DNA from: Apostichopus parvimensis | Lineage: Eukaryota; Echinodermata; Holothuroidea; Aspidochirotida; Stichopodidae | Assembly (NCBI GenBank): GCA_000934455.1 | Contig: KN888870.1 | Coordinates: 1 to 64,000 of the forward strand | DNA length: 64,000 bases | Reading direction: 5' to 3' | Shown: piece after piece, positions 13,501-25,600 of the stretch | Layout: every line of letters starts with the position of its first letter | Numbering within the stretch: position 1 is the stretch's first letter | Made by a program: the position numbers and the translations under genes | Notes under the pieces: model-generated | Seen by the model: only the letters and a program-made list of their open reading frames with translations | The model's database searches: none | What the model was told of the DNA's origin: nothing

Positions 13501-16500
13501 AGCGAGCTTGACAAGAACAAACGGAGGAATAAGATGTTGGCTGAAATGGACCCCATCGAAAACCCCTTCACCATAGAAGACGAAGAGAACTACGTAGGGG
13601 AGTACAATTGGTGGGAGAACGCTGCTAACGAGAACTGGCATCTACCCACCGAGGGTTTCTCCCACCGACACGAGATAACGGACAGGTAACTCATTCTTAT
13701 CCGTATCAATAGATAGATATTTATTCAGCCAATCATATAAAAATACAATGGTAATTGGTTGATAACAAGAGCTCAAAACATTAAAAATTGTAAAACAACA
13801 TATAAGACGTATAATAATATACATAGATATGAAAACGCTCCTATAAAATATAAAGATGAACAAAATATAAAATGTACCTACAAAATATTAAAGCGTACAA
13901 AAATGTATAAATGCCCTCATATCCAATATAAAGTCTACAAAGTATAAAATTGTTTAACGGTTTTGGTGTGCATTGAAAATCTTCACAGCAGAAAGATAAA
14001 AACTGTCAGTTAATCTTTTAGAACCCTTAAAAGTACGCATTCTTTTGCCTGAAGGCAGGAACTTGAAATAATCAGTTGATGGGTGATAATCATCATCAGT
14101 CCACAAATCGGTCCATAATTATCGGTCCACAATTATCGGTCCACAAACGATTAATATTTCAGGACTCTATCGTATATATATATGTTTTTAATGTAGAGTT
14201 TAGCAGAGTTTCTCCTTTAAGTTTTTCTCCTACCTTTTCTGGGAAATAAAATTTTGTACTTTTCGACATCTCTTTCAATTATTCAGACCGCCCACGCCAG
14301 ATACATTACACGATCGAAGCAGACCTAGCACTCCTCCACCGTAAGTTGATATTTTGGATAAATTACTAGGTATTAAACAAATTTTTACTTTTGTGATCAT
14401 TTTGGTGTTATTTTGTGACTCCTCATCACCTTTGGAGCAACTGAAGCAAACCTAGCATATTCCTGTACAGTAATTCCAGATTCAATGAAGATATAGTTAA
14501 TAGTATAGTTAATAGTTTAATCTCATCATGTAGGCAATAGCTTATGTATTGTGATGTCAGTATCACCTACAAAGTAACTAAAAGTCACTCCAGATGTAGG
14601 AATTCCAATTCCCTCCATGGGCTCATTCGAATGTTTATTAATGTAACTGAATTAATGTCTTAACACCTCTGACACCCTAACTTTACCAAAAAAGCTGGTG
14701 AATTCGGTCAATTTTTCTTTTGGGTTAAAAGTTCTAGATACTTTATATTTTACATACACAAAATTAGTAAGAAGGGCAGTTATCACTTTAATGTGCCAAA
14801 ATTTTGAAGGCCATTTTGTTGTTTTCACTCATATTTGTTTGTAGGGGGTAGGGATGGGGGGGGGGAAGGAATTTATTTTTCTCTTTATTAAATGGTAACA
14901 TTAGATCATTATGTTTTGTTAAAACTTCATGTCATGAAATGGCAAATTGCATATTGGAATATTATTCAAGTAATACATATCTTTTTTACAAATGGGGCAG
15001 TGGTGAGGGGGATAGCTATCCCCTCCATTATTACTGCTGATATTTAGCTCTTCCCTTAGAAATGCTTTTAAATTTCTCTTCTTTCTTCATAGGAAACCTG
15101 AACTTGACCAAAACCTGCAGGCATCCCACAACCATCCTCTGTTAGCCTCTCATGCGATAGACCAGGCGATAACCAAACACAGATCTGAATTCAACCTCAG
15201 CATTAAGTACAGACCCCTCATTAAGGAGATGTTGGCCTACTATGCTGATGCAGTACGTAATAACTAAACAAAGCTACCAAAACGGTTGTAGCTTTATACA
15301 CATTCCTTCATCACATCATTCATTCATTCATTCATTCATTCATTCATTCATTCATTCATTCATTCATTCATTCATTCATTCCTTCATACATCATTCATTT
15401 ATTTGTTTCTTCACAATATAAATACAGTGAAGTTAACTAAGTGACAAAACATATCAACAACAGGGAAAATTGTGAAAGGAAGCACTCCAAAAATCCAGAG
15501 GGCTTGTCTAGTAGAGCGCTCTCATAAGTAAAAAGAGAAAACAATACAAGAAAACAGTAACACTTATATCCACCCACACACCAACCCAATACGTATAACC
15601 CACCCACCCCTCCACCCACAATACATAAATAATATACACATGAATACATACACAATTGAATACATTTTACAACCACGCATATATATATATATATATATAT
15701 ATATAAGTATATGCATATACATACATATATACTCATACACCCATGTAAATATCATCAGTGTATTCATACATGGTATAGGCCTAAACGTCTAATAGATTAC
15801 TTTTAGATAGGAAACAGTTGGTAGGAAACAGCACATGTATTATATAAGTTGTGTATTACGTACAGCCTAATGCTGCAATAAAAGAGGTGTGAGCTCATAT
15901 TTTGATGATATCTATATGGAAGACTAAGTCACTTTTGAATCCGTTTGATGGTTCTATATGGCATTACCATAATGCACACAGCCGTATTTGGTCTTTAACT
16001 ACTTTCATATAAACCCCATGTCAATATAGCATGTGTTCTCTTTATTTGCCTACGTTTATTTACGGTGTGACGTTTTCATGAATTTCTTTATTTGCTGTGG
16101 GGTGCTGCGCAAATAACTGCCAGTTTCAGTTTGTGACTTTTTGCATGGATTTCTTTGTTGATTTTGTTCTCAGGGAGATGTGCAGATGTCCGTTTCAGCG
16201 TACATTGTACTTGGCGATAAAATCAAAGGGGAAATACCGTCAGAAACAATAGAACATTGGTTTATTTCGTACATCGGTGAGTCATACCACACCCAATTAA
16301 TTTCTGACATTCTGGTTGATATTTGCAATGAATTATACGATCATCATATATGTAGTAATAAACAAATAAAAATAAATAAATGAAAAATATCTCTCTCACT
16401 TTTAAATCACACAAGATCTGTCATCAACTGGTAGTATTTTTTAATGTGATGTACTTGATCAAATCATAAGTATTATTGTTGTTGACTAATATGTGCAGTG

Positions 16501-19500
16501 ATAACAGAACCAGAAGAGACCCATTAGTTGACAGTCTCAGTGTTAACATGGTCAAATAGTATACTGTACATAACATGTACATAACATCGCCATTCCTTCC
16601 TTCTCTGTTGTATTGTGGTTCTCAAAGATGCATGGGCATAGCCACAGGGATATGGGGGGGGGGGGGACATGCTCCCCCCACAAAAAGAAATATTGCTCTC
16701 TTCCAATACATGCACACAAATTCGTTTACACTGGTGTCATTTAAACTTTGCCTACACACTTTAATATTAATTGATGAATTTGATTACACCAGTTTGCCAT
16801 CTAGGACCCCTTACTGGAATAAAAGTGTTTCAAGCAGGAGGTGACACCACCCCCCTTAGACCCCTCTCCTTATACACCTGCCCAGCCCAGGAAGGGCATC
16901 AGGCGACCATTGATTCCTCCCCCCCTCAACTGCCCCACATATCCAAGCTCTTGCTGAGCGCCTGCAAAAATGTAAAGATGTCACAGGGAAGAATCCCTGT
17001 ACCTTTATGCAGTTATGAAACTAACACTGTGACACTAACAGAAAAATTCTTTGCCAATTTGAATTTATTTTGCTTCATTTTTTTTGTATTTTTTTCTCTA
17101 GAATTACTGAATAGATTCAAACTATGGACGCTCGCCAATGAAGTCATTAAATGTAGCGACCATCCTAACATCCAAATGTTGAATCAGGTGAATGAAGCTA
17201 TCCGTCTGTGTCTGTGTGTCTGTCTGTCAGTCAGTCTGTCTGTGTTAACTGCCCTTTAGTCTTTGCCATCATAGTTCAGATCCAACAGTGTTCCCTGTCT
17301 GTTATCCTGCCAATTTCTTTAGTATAGTTATAACATACCATCTGAAGTGTAAGCAGATATTTGGATTAATTTTAATGAACTGATTTCTAAGCTATTGAAT
17401 ACCAAAAAAAAAATTCTATTACAATGTAGTTCATTAGCTTGGCAAGTTTGCTTTCAAATAATGAAGTAAAATGTGTAAAGGATATAAACTGTTTTCCAAT
17501 TTATAATTCACATGTTGATTAATACTAACAAAATATAGAAAATTGTCTGGTCAATGAAATTTTAAGAAAAGATCCTGCCAAATCATTCATGACTCGCCTC
17601 ATAGCCCATCATTTGATGAAAAAAAGTATCAAGAAGTGCATGTTATAATTAGATCTAGAAGTGCAAATGAAGAAGTGCACATAATTTGTAAATTGAGAAG
17701 TGCAAATGAAGAAGTGCATGTAATATTTAAATTGAGAAGTGCAAATCGAGAAGTGCATGTAATATTTTACCTGAGAAGTGCAAATGGGGAAGTGCAGGTA
17801 ATATTTAAATCGAGAAGTGCAAATGGAGAAGTGCATGTAATATTTCAATCGAGAAGTGCAAATGGAGAAGTGCACGTAATATTTCAATGGAGAAGGGCAA
17901 ATGGAGAAGTGCACGTAATATTTCAATCGAGAAGTGCAAATGGAGAAGTGCACGTAATATTTCAATCGAGAAGTGCAAATGGAGAAGTGCACGTAATATT
18001 TCAATCGAGAAGTGCAAATGGAGAAGTGCACGTAATATTTCAATCGAGAAGTGCAAATGGAGAAGTGCACATAATATTACAATGGAGAAGTGCAAATGGA
18101 GAAGTGCACGTAATATTTCAAGCTAGAAGTGCAAATGGAGAAGTGCACGTAATATTTCAATCGAGAAGTGCAAATGGAGAAGTGCACGTAATATTTCAAT
18201 CGAGAAGTGCAAATGGAGAAGTGCACGTAATATTTCAATCGAGAAGTGCAAATGGAGAAGTGTTGTAATATTCAAATTGAGAAGTGCAAATGGAGAAGTG
18301 CACGTAATAGAAGTGCAAATGGAGAAGTGCACGTAATATTTCAATCGAGAAGTGCAAATGGAGAAGTGCATGTAATATTTCAATTGAGAAGTGCAAATCG
18401 TGAAGTGCACATAGTTTTTTAATCAATTTTTAATCTAGTTTGCATCACACTTGGTAGATTTGGTAAAAGTTGTTTGTAGAATTTGATTTGTGGTTGGTGG
18501 TAAATTGTTTTGGTGAATGTATGAATTTGGGTGGCCATTATATGTCTTTCTAGCATATTTCTAGTATACAAGGTACTTTTGACTTAACTGGGCTAATAAA
18601 GTTTCTTTACTTGACTTACTAATAAATGTCCTTTTTTTATCACTTTTTATTGCAGCAATCAACTACTATCTATACCAACTGCAATAACTGTGAGAAAGGA
18701 ATCGAAAAACATGCGTGGGCTTGTTCTAAGTGTAGTAAACTCACCAATCCATGCTCTATTTGGTAAGTTTACACATATGACACACTCTTACAAAAGTTCT
18801 CTCCATTAGATTCAGTTACCTTGTGTACTTGGTGTCTGTGTGACTTGCCATTTCTGTTATAAAAGGAGGGGAGGATATTGAAATATTAATGGTATTTTCA
18901 GTCCTTTTAAGAAAAAAGTATCTTTTGGCATTTTTTTTTTGGTAGATAAGCATGATACAACTAGATGCTAATGTCCTACAACAATGTCATACATTGGTTT
19001 GAATAGTCAAGTTTTATATCCAAAAAATAGAAGATAAACGCCAATATTTTGCAAATTTCTAGTTCACCTTTCATATGTCCCAAGACTAATATGGGTGATG
19101 ATGTTTTAAATTAAAAAGGAGTGTACACTACTTCACTTCCTTATTCATCTTATTTTAACGCAGGAATCGTAGTAGGGTGTTGTTAATTTTCATTTGCTTC
19201 CTTGAACTAAGGTAATGATCTAAGCATTTTTTTATCTTTCTCTAGTTCAGACAAACTCTGTCCTCTCCTACTCCATGTTTGGTAGACTGCATAAATTGTG
19301 TAAAATAATGCAAATTTTGTGATCTAAACTTGCTTTCGTGTTGCTTTAGTCTTTAAAGTAGTCTTCCTACTAAAGTTCTTGGCCCCCCCCCATTCTTCCC
19401 CTGACCTCCCTTCCGCCTTGCACAGATTTGAAGGCAAGTTACTCTGTGATGATTTTAATTAATTGATAAATCCAGGATCGCATTTGTATTTACTTCCACA

Positions 19501-19637
19501 GCCATCTTCCTGTTAAAGGTCTCTACTCATGGTGTCAGGGTTGTTCCCATGGAGGTCATATAGGACATATGAAGGAATGGTTTAGCAACAGTACCAAGTG
19601 CCCTACAGGTTGTGGACACGAATGTGAACTGAGGTGA
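4538..19637 (+). CDS. WDR24: GATOR2 complex protein WDR24, complete 17-exon gene
   Basis: Coding exons: 4538-4628, 5194-5307, 6704-6888, 7472-7603, 8123-8254, 8687-8897, 9671-9771, 9881-10087, 11646-11756, 12290-12425, 13397-13685, 14287-14340, 15093-15252, 16174-16276, 17102-17187, 18656-18762, 19502-19637 (TGA). Total 2355 nt, 784 aa; human WDR24 is about 790. Every junction is GT-AG and in phase. The start is fixed by an in-frame TAA at 4529-4531. The N-terminal half is a WD40 propeller ([26 protein letters not shown]-type repeats, [33 protein letters not shown]). An acidic linker in exon 11 is followed by the alpha-helical [17 protein letters not shown] region. The C-terminal zinc domain has Cys pairs NCNNC, ACSKC and CSIC, then [10 protein letters not shown] and CPTGCGHEC; the second Cys of CSIC is made by the exon 16/17 splice. 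GATOR2 acts at the lysosome to oppose GATOR1 and allow mTORC1 activation by amino acids. The introns are unusually rich in repeats (separate entries). Confidence 0.97.
5553..5755. mobile_element. hAT-like MITE with perfect 8-bp target duplication
   Basis: Terminal inverted repeats CAGGCGCGTAGC and GCTACGCGCCTG bound a 203-bp element. The direct repeat AACTGTTG lies at 5545-5552 and again at 5756-5763. An 8-bp target duplication with CAG...CTG ends is the hAT signature. It has no coding capacity and sits in WDR24 intron 2. Confidence 0.85.
7014..7396. mobile_element. Non-autonomous DNA transposon with CAGGGTTTT-type inverted ends
   Basis: The ends CAGGGTTTTTGTTA and TAACGAAAACCCTG are near-perfect inverted repeats. 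GTAGTAGGTGGGTC inside the left end is echoed by GACCCGGGTCCTGGCTAC on the right. Flanks share CCTTG (7009-7013 and 7397-7401), so the target duplication is either 5 bp or a decayed 8 bp. It lies in WDR24 intron 3; a short open frame that runs on from exon 3 into this element is not coding. Confidence 0.65.
10063..11320 (+). repeat. Tandem satellite seeded by the WDR24 exon 8/intron 8 junction
   Basis: About 15 diverged units with spacing near 75 bp in the left part and near 88 bp in the right. Each carries a version of TACTATGAACTGAAG, GACAGAGTGAGTATATCCCC and TTGCATATCCCT. The first unit overlaps the real end of exon 8 (10063-10087) and its donor, so the array appears to have grown from the exon/intron boundary. 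Several copies keep a usable-looking donor (AGAGTGAGTATAT near 10680, 11037 and 11220; AAGTGAGTATAT near 10376). Confidence 0.85.
12129..12270 (+). pseudogene. Partial tandem duplicate of WDR24 exon 9 and the start of intron 9
   Basis: This segment matches 11688-11825 with a 441-bp offset: ACTGG..CCATTTGGAGAA, then GCCAAGATTGC and the donor CATCAG|GTATACTC, followed by matching intron sequence (CCCAAGAAAGAACCCA). The copy lacks the first 42 nt of exon 9 and its acceptor. It holds one in-frame extra codon (CTA CTA) and stays open to its donor, reading [21 protein letters not shown]-like. A stop lies just upstream in the same frame, and exon 9 splices cleanly to exon 10 without it, so it is probably inert. 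Confidence 0.75.
12700..13360 (+). repeat. Degenerate minisatellite in WDR24 intron 10
   Basis: Repeated variants of ATACAGATGTCTGTTTTCCT and TACTATGTATAAACAC alternate through the block at roughly 30-40 bp spacing. A longer related unit (TTTGATCCA...TTTTCATTGTACTACAT) occurs at about 12650-12690 and again at about 12798-12847, so the array has a higher-order history. No coding content. Confidence 0.7.
13705..14110 (-). mobile_element. 5'-truncated LINE-like 3' end (reverse-transcriptase C-terminus plus 3' UTR)
   Basis: On the minus strand about 14100-13950 reads [18 protein letters not shown], then [20 protein letters not shown] and a stop. This is the style of C-terminal end (LPSGRR...NSFIPxAIRLLN) found in many non-LTR retrotransposon polymerases. 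An AT-rich 3' UTR follows, ending in AATAAATATCTATCTAT near 13705. The 5' side stops at a small GGTCCACAATTATC tandem repeat. It lies in WDR24 intron 11; the clade cannot be assigned by eye. Confidence 0.5.
15313..15385. repeat. (ATTC)n microsatellite
   Basis: About 17 nearly perfect ATTC units in WDR24 intron 13. An AC- and TA-rich stretch, including a (TA)n run near 15679-15704, lies about 300 bp downstream. Confidence 0.9.
17634..18412. repeat. 39-bp minisatellite, about 20 units, in WDR24 intron 15
   Basis: The unit combines GAGAAGTGCAAATG (14 nt) with GAGAAGTGCACGTAATATTT plus CAATC (25 nt), so each contains two GAAGTGCA half-units. The central units (about 17810-18260) are almost identical and the outer ones are diverged, as expected for recent internal expansion. 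Because 39 is a multiple of three, several frames stay open on both strands (for example repeated [11 protein letters not shown] on plus and [13 protein letters not shown] on minus). I do not regard these as proteins. Confidence 0.92.
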
Positions 19638-22600
19638 CATACTACTTCGATGCACCCTCTCCGTAATATGACAGAGAGAAATGATCGTACTGTAATTCCA
19701 TCTCTTTTCGTGAGAATTCAAAGTTCAGTTCATTCGAAAAATCCTTCGATGCTTTCTGAGTGATAAACGTCTCTGGATATGGTGAAAAACAGACAATATC
19801 GTTGCAATATCTGTGAATGAATTAAGGCTGAAGTTTTTGGACTCGCTGTTTTTTTACTCTCATCTTCTTTGAGGATATTAATTGGTGTATAAGATGCACT
19901 GGGTGCACAAATGTCTTTTTTCCCTTCATATTATTATCATTATATTACCACTTCATGAGTAAGATGCAATATATTGGAAGACTGAAAACACTACAGGGTT
20001 GCAAAAATGTGTTTTTGGATTCCTTAACCTTACATTTTCTGAAAAATGATTGAGAGATAAAATTCGGATAAAATCAGGTTTACAAAAGCAAAAAGTATCT
20101 GTGTAATGTTGATAGCATGTTTGTGCAAGTGTTTGCCTCTAAAGCAGGGGTGGGCAACCTTTTTGAATGAATGGACCAGATATAAGGAGTGAAAAATTGA
20201 CTTGGCAGCACCTAACCAACGACATAATGTCAATACAGTACAGTTGATATTTAATGGGATAATAGGCCTACCTGACAGCATCATTAGTGCTGATAAATTC
20301 TAAGCAGTTAGCTCGTTTTTTGTTATGATGTAAAATAGATTGATTTTTTTCTTTTTCTTGAGACATCTCACAGGCCGCATGTGGCCCGTGGGCATAGGTT
20401 GCCCACCCCAGCTCTAAAGCAACCAAGGAGTGAATCTATACATTCCAAGTATTAAGCAAGTAAGATACAAACAAGCAATCAAATAGCAGACATGTTGAAG
20501 TGTAAAACATTTATTAAATCATTGCCTTTTGTTACAAATAACAAGTGATTGAAGATTGGTAAATTAAGTTTTTCCAACCTGCATTTGTTTCTTTTTAAAT
20601 TGTGAAGAAACTTCTCGATGCATGAGTTTCAATCAATTGATAATCATGTTAACAGCTGAAATGAAATGATCCAAGCATTGTCAAAATAAGTAAAACCACG
20701 CTCAACAGAATAGCCTTATACTGGTCATGTGACACACACCTTGGGGAAACTGCTCTTCTGTCAAATTATGAACCTAGTTATTGAAATAAAAAGAAACTAT
20801 TAATAAAAGCAATTAGTCATTGACGTTTATCTACGTTTTGCATTTGCAAATATACTGGGAATGTAAGTCACATGAAGTAATGGCTTAATCTTTGTGCTAA
20901 AGAAGAAAGATAGAACCTGCAAGATTGTATGGGTGGGAGCATGCCCCCCCCCCTCCCCTGTGCCCTGGCAGCCCTGGCTTGACTACTGTCCTGTTCCAAG
21001 CACTTGTAAATATATTTAGGAGAGTGTGCTTTGTAAGTATTGTTTATTTTTCCAAAAAAATTCCCCATATGCAACTGTTTTCATTTCTCTTGGAGAGGAA
21101 TTGATATGAAATAAAGAAAGCTTATTTATCAAACTATTATTGTTTTTGCCAGATTATTTATGTCATTTTTCATACGTAAATTTGTATGGGAAGTAGGCTT
21201 CACTAATTAAGCAGAAAATAAAAAATATGGACGAAAAATCTAATTTCCGTTCAAGTTAAAATACACAGTTAAATTGAGTTAATCTTACAAACTCAAATAG
21301 ACATGTATACTAATAACTGGCATACACCTTTGTTGTGGGCTCTCTCCTTTCCATCCCCTTTCCCCAAGTTAGCTTTGATTTTTCCTTTCATCCCTTGATC
21401 AACCCTTCTCTTTATCCCCCTCCCCACCCCTCCATCTCCGCTAACACCCCTCCCTCTCCCCTCCCCACCCCTCCCCAACTCCGTTCTTTCAGATATCATG
21501 CAGTTACCCGCAGTGCAAATTTCGCAGGTAGCGGTGGTGAGGTCATAGGCACTGTAAACAACAATGTACGTTGTTCAGGACCGATGAAGAGTATATAATG
21601 GGTATTCACCCACTTGTGCTTTTCGCATCCGAAATTCAAGCGGTACCAAAATACTCATCAAAACAGTTTCCAATTCCACCCAGATAATATCTTTTTGAAG
21701 AACATTAATAGAATAACAGCAACCAAGAAAACCAAGTTAACACTGTGGAAAATTGGCTATCCTTGAAACACAAGTGAATGCGCTTTAGTCGTCAAAGTGG
21801 TAACTTTACATGTAACTGTCAGTGTACAGTGTGCTTCCGTGATGATAAGGCTAGAGAAATAACATTATTACTTGGACCTAACGTTAGGCCCAATAGGCCT
21901 ACAACATACGTGTATTGTACTAGTACTTGCATTGGAAGTTTTAATGTATGGGCTTTTCACAGGCGCACCCAATTTCGTAGGCCAAGGCTTCACAAAATAG
22001 GTCATATGTTGGGAGCTTCAATACTATTTTGGGCCCGAGCAAACCATAATTTGAATATACAAGACCATTCAAAGACTCAAAACAAAAACTCTTACATTGG
22101 AATTGTGACAAAAAAGCTGCAATACTATTAGGCCTAGTAGTATTATTATGTTACTATAGTACTGCCTAACTTTTGATGCCTAGCTTAGGCTGATGAGTTT
22201 TCATAGTATGCCTAGAGGTACGTACAAACTTAATCCTATCCTACTGAGTACTGTGCAGAGGATTAGGGCTGAAGCCATTATTGTCATTGTCTGGTAACAG
22301 GTGAAATATGTTTATGAAAGACAATCACCTCACAGTACATTAAAATTTAAATCATCTTTGAGTGTTTGGTCGCCAGTGTTACTAATCTACTGAGTATTAC
22401 TGGAAATAAGTTAACAGTTGATCAAACTCAGACAACCTCATAGACTTTTGAATCGATGTTAGGTTTATGAGGTAGTGATTATTTGATATAATCCTCAATT
22501 TCTTCAACACCCAGACAAAGAATCAAAAGTTGTTTAAAAAGCTATTTTAATTAATTAGTTATCGATCTGTTCTCCATCTCATTAATTCAGTTCACTAATA

Positions 22601-22690
22601 TTACAAACTATTCAGTGTTTATTACCAGCTTGTCTCTTAATTTTCAAATTTAATTTTATTGTAATGTTTCCAGATTAAGAGAAGAGTAGA
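19638..22690. other. Intergenic region between WDR24 and AAAS
   Basis: Begins with the WDR24 3' UTR; candidate AATAAA signals occur at about 20785 and 21110, neither decisive. It contains the MITE at 20145-20411 and a C-rich tract near 20943-20957. The last 500 bp should hold the AAAS promoter and 5' UTR. No conserved exon seen. Confidence 0.5.
20145..20411. mobile_element. hAT-like MITE with GGGGTGGGCAACC ends and perfect 8-bp target duplication
   Basis: The left end CAGGGGTGGGCAACCT and right end AGGTTGCCCACCCCAG (ATAGGTTGCCCACCCCAG in the window) are inverted repeats. CTCTAAAG flanks both sides (20137-20144 and 20412-20419). The 267-bp interior is non-coding. A second, longer family member lies at 60120-60481 in the opposite orientation. 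The end sequence resembles that of Charlie-type hAT elements. Confidence 0.9.
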
Positions 22691-25600
22691 ATGTGTTCTC
22701 TTCAAGAAAGTCTCCCACCTCCAGCACTGGGAATCGTCACCGTCGCTGAGCAAAATGGAGATTTGATAGCCAGACCTGAAGACGAAGCAACAACTCTTAT
22801 AGGAAATAGTTTACAGGTAATCATTATAAATTTTTACATTTTTGTAACATTTGTCCTGTTGATTATGAAAGTGTCATTGGTGGGTAACATTGAGTTATCA
22901 TTGTCAAATTAAATTCAAAGGCACTATGACTGCTTATAATGGAACGGATGCCATGGTCCTCAACAACATCCGTAGAAGTCCTGCAGTGCGTTATTTTCCT
23001 AACAATCATTCGATTAATCGATTGAATATTTCTCCTACGATCTTTAGGGAATCAACTTGCCAATCATCGAAGCATCTACAGATACATTGGCCTCCCTCGC
23101 CATTGAGGAGAGCGCTCAGTCGGCATTTTTACCGAATAAAGGAGACATACCTCTGTGGAAGAGAGCTTGGTACTCGTGCAATGAAAATGGAGTGAGTGGA
23201 ATGTTAGAAGAAATGGCAGAAGAGAGGTCAGATGGTAAGTTAAAGGGTTCACTAGATTTGGGTGTAATTGTTTCTCAGATCACTGCTCCCCTGACACTGG
23301 TGTAATAACGTCCCTTCATTAAAATCATGCTGCCATGAATTACAACTTGTTAAGGCATATTTATAAATATTGATCTAGACATGTTAAAGGGCATGCTCCC
23401 CATCAAACAAATTTAACATGTTGAATGTATTCTGTCAGATGTTTGTAATAAACCACCAAATCTCCAACAGTTTTATTTTCATCTAATTTTGTATTTTCTT
23501 ATATTTTCATGTTTTTTCTTTCTTTCTTTTCCCCCCTTCAGTTCCTTGGCTGGTTTCCAGTATGGCGTACGGCTGTCTCACAGCAGTCCGAGCTGCTTCC
23601 ACACTCCAGGGTTCTATATATCCTCACATGACAGTAGGTTTAACCTTTATTTTTTTTCTCTACTTACATCAATACAAGGTGCACTTCCCTATTAAAGGCA
23701 TTGAAGACTCGCCCCAAACAGCGTGCTGCCCTCTGATGAAAGTTTACTTTCTGTCGCTTGCAAGTGAAGTTTTCTTCTTGTCGCTACAAAATGCAGACAG
23801 TAATAAAACGTGATACCTTGTTATCTTTTATCTAGACCTGAGATGTCCATCTCTGCTATGTACACTGTGTTGAGGGAATTGACCGTAGCTGTATGTATTG
23901 ACTGTACACTAGTGTCTAATTACCAACGGTTCAAGCTGTGTGTGTATTTTCTGGGATCGATGGTGGTGTCTAACACCTCATTCGAAACTAGGTCAGATTA
24001 CCGGCATCACAAGTTTCTTTGTGCACCAGTCTTCATTCCCTTTAACCACAACATATTTACTATGATTCATATATTAGCAAGACAAAACGACATTGATGCT
24101 TAATCTGCCATGGAAGGTTTATTTGTAATTGTTTGTCAATTATTAATTAAGTAACAGACTTTATTTCAGCCATTTATTTTGGCAATTGTTGATGTCTGCA
24201 TATGTATATATGTTCTTGTCGACAGTTGTCCAGACACGAGCTGATATCTGAATTCAGTGTTGTGAGAGACTGGGATGAATCAGAGATTCGTGCCTTTGCC
24301 TGGCATCCACATACTAACAAGTGTGCAGTAGCATGGCAGAATAACTCTATCAAGGTATTCACTGCCGATAGGTAAGCATAGATCATAGCAGGGCAAAATT
24401 CTGAAGGATTTTTTTTCTGGTTGTCCGAACAGCAAAGTTGGTTGTCGGAAAACGTGTAGCATAATAACATTTTTTAAAAGTTTTCTGGTTGTCCCTTGGA
24501 CTAAAATAACAAAAAATGTAGGCAAAATAACAAAGAATGACCATTATGTTCACTGTAGGAGAGAATTTGTAGGTTTTGTGAATAGAACACAAAACTTTCG
24601 ACAAGTAACACTCCTCTTCAGTCGATTCATAGGCCTATGATTAGTTTGTGTTATGCCAGTATCTCCAAAGTGAAATAGGGTTATACCAATTTATAATGTT
24701 ACCTATTTTGGGGGTATTTTTATACAATCTGAATTTAATGTAAACAACTGGATGACCACCAAAGCTGATTTTGGTAGTCCAAACAGAAATTTTGTTGCCT
24801 GATCGGACTACAGGTAAAAAACACTGCCCTGATTTTAGCATTCCCAGAGGAAGCAGTTCAGTGGAGAAGCTCTGGCAAATCTTATATTTATATGGCTGTA
24901 TAAAGATTGTCATTCTTTCAAGTAGATGTCACGTCATTCAAAGTCATTCTGCCATTCTATCGCGATATGAAGTTTATCTAAAAGCATGAACAATGTTACC
25001 AAACCCGCTGTCCTGTCACTGTGCCAGATATTTGTAATTGGACTCTCTTATCATTCTCTCTCATTAAAACTGCAAACTTGAAATGCTGTAGTTGCTCTTC
25101 CTTGGTCATTGTGACGAGTATAAGAAGCAAAAGCATTTTTTTAAATTTTCTTTGTCATCTAAACATGGTTTTCATTTCTTGAAACATGAAATAGATCAAA
25201 TGAAGTACATATTTGTCTCAACACTTTTGCCAATACAATCTTAATAATCCTCCCAAAGATATATTGTACCTGCCAGTTTCATGACAACTCAGACCACTTC
25301 CGAATATAATAAAGAAAACTGGCAATTCAGAAAAGATATATGATATTGTCTACAAGAGTATAGACCCAAGCAGTGAGAGTTAATCAGTCAATGGGGATAT
25401 ATATAAATATGCATATATAAATAATATATATGAAACTTCCAGCCCTCCACCAGGATTCAAACCTGGGCCTCTCGCTTTATATACGGCTATCTAACTTTTT
25501 ATTTTCTTTCACCGACTAGCGACATTGTGCCCACCTTAAAGCATCGATACCAACATGGTGTATCTTGTTTGGCCTGGAAACCATTCTCTGCTGGAATCTT

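Noticed and set aside
13426-13689. Separate 87-codon acidic gene
   Set aside because: It is the body of WDR24 exon 11, entered in phase from exon 10 and leaving in phase to exon 12.
15430-15680. Second LINE 3' end on the minus strand
   Set aside because: The sequence has a repeat-like look, but no protein motif could be read, so no family is claimed.
17636-18268. 210-codon plus-strand open frame of [11 protein letters not shown] repeats, and matching minus-strand frames
   Set aside because: Produced by a 39-bp minisatellite inside WDR24 intron 15; open in several frames on both strands, with no domain and no splice or start context.
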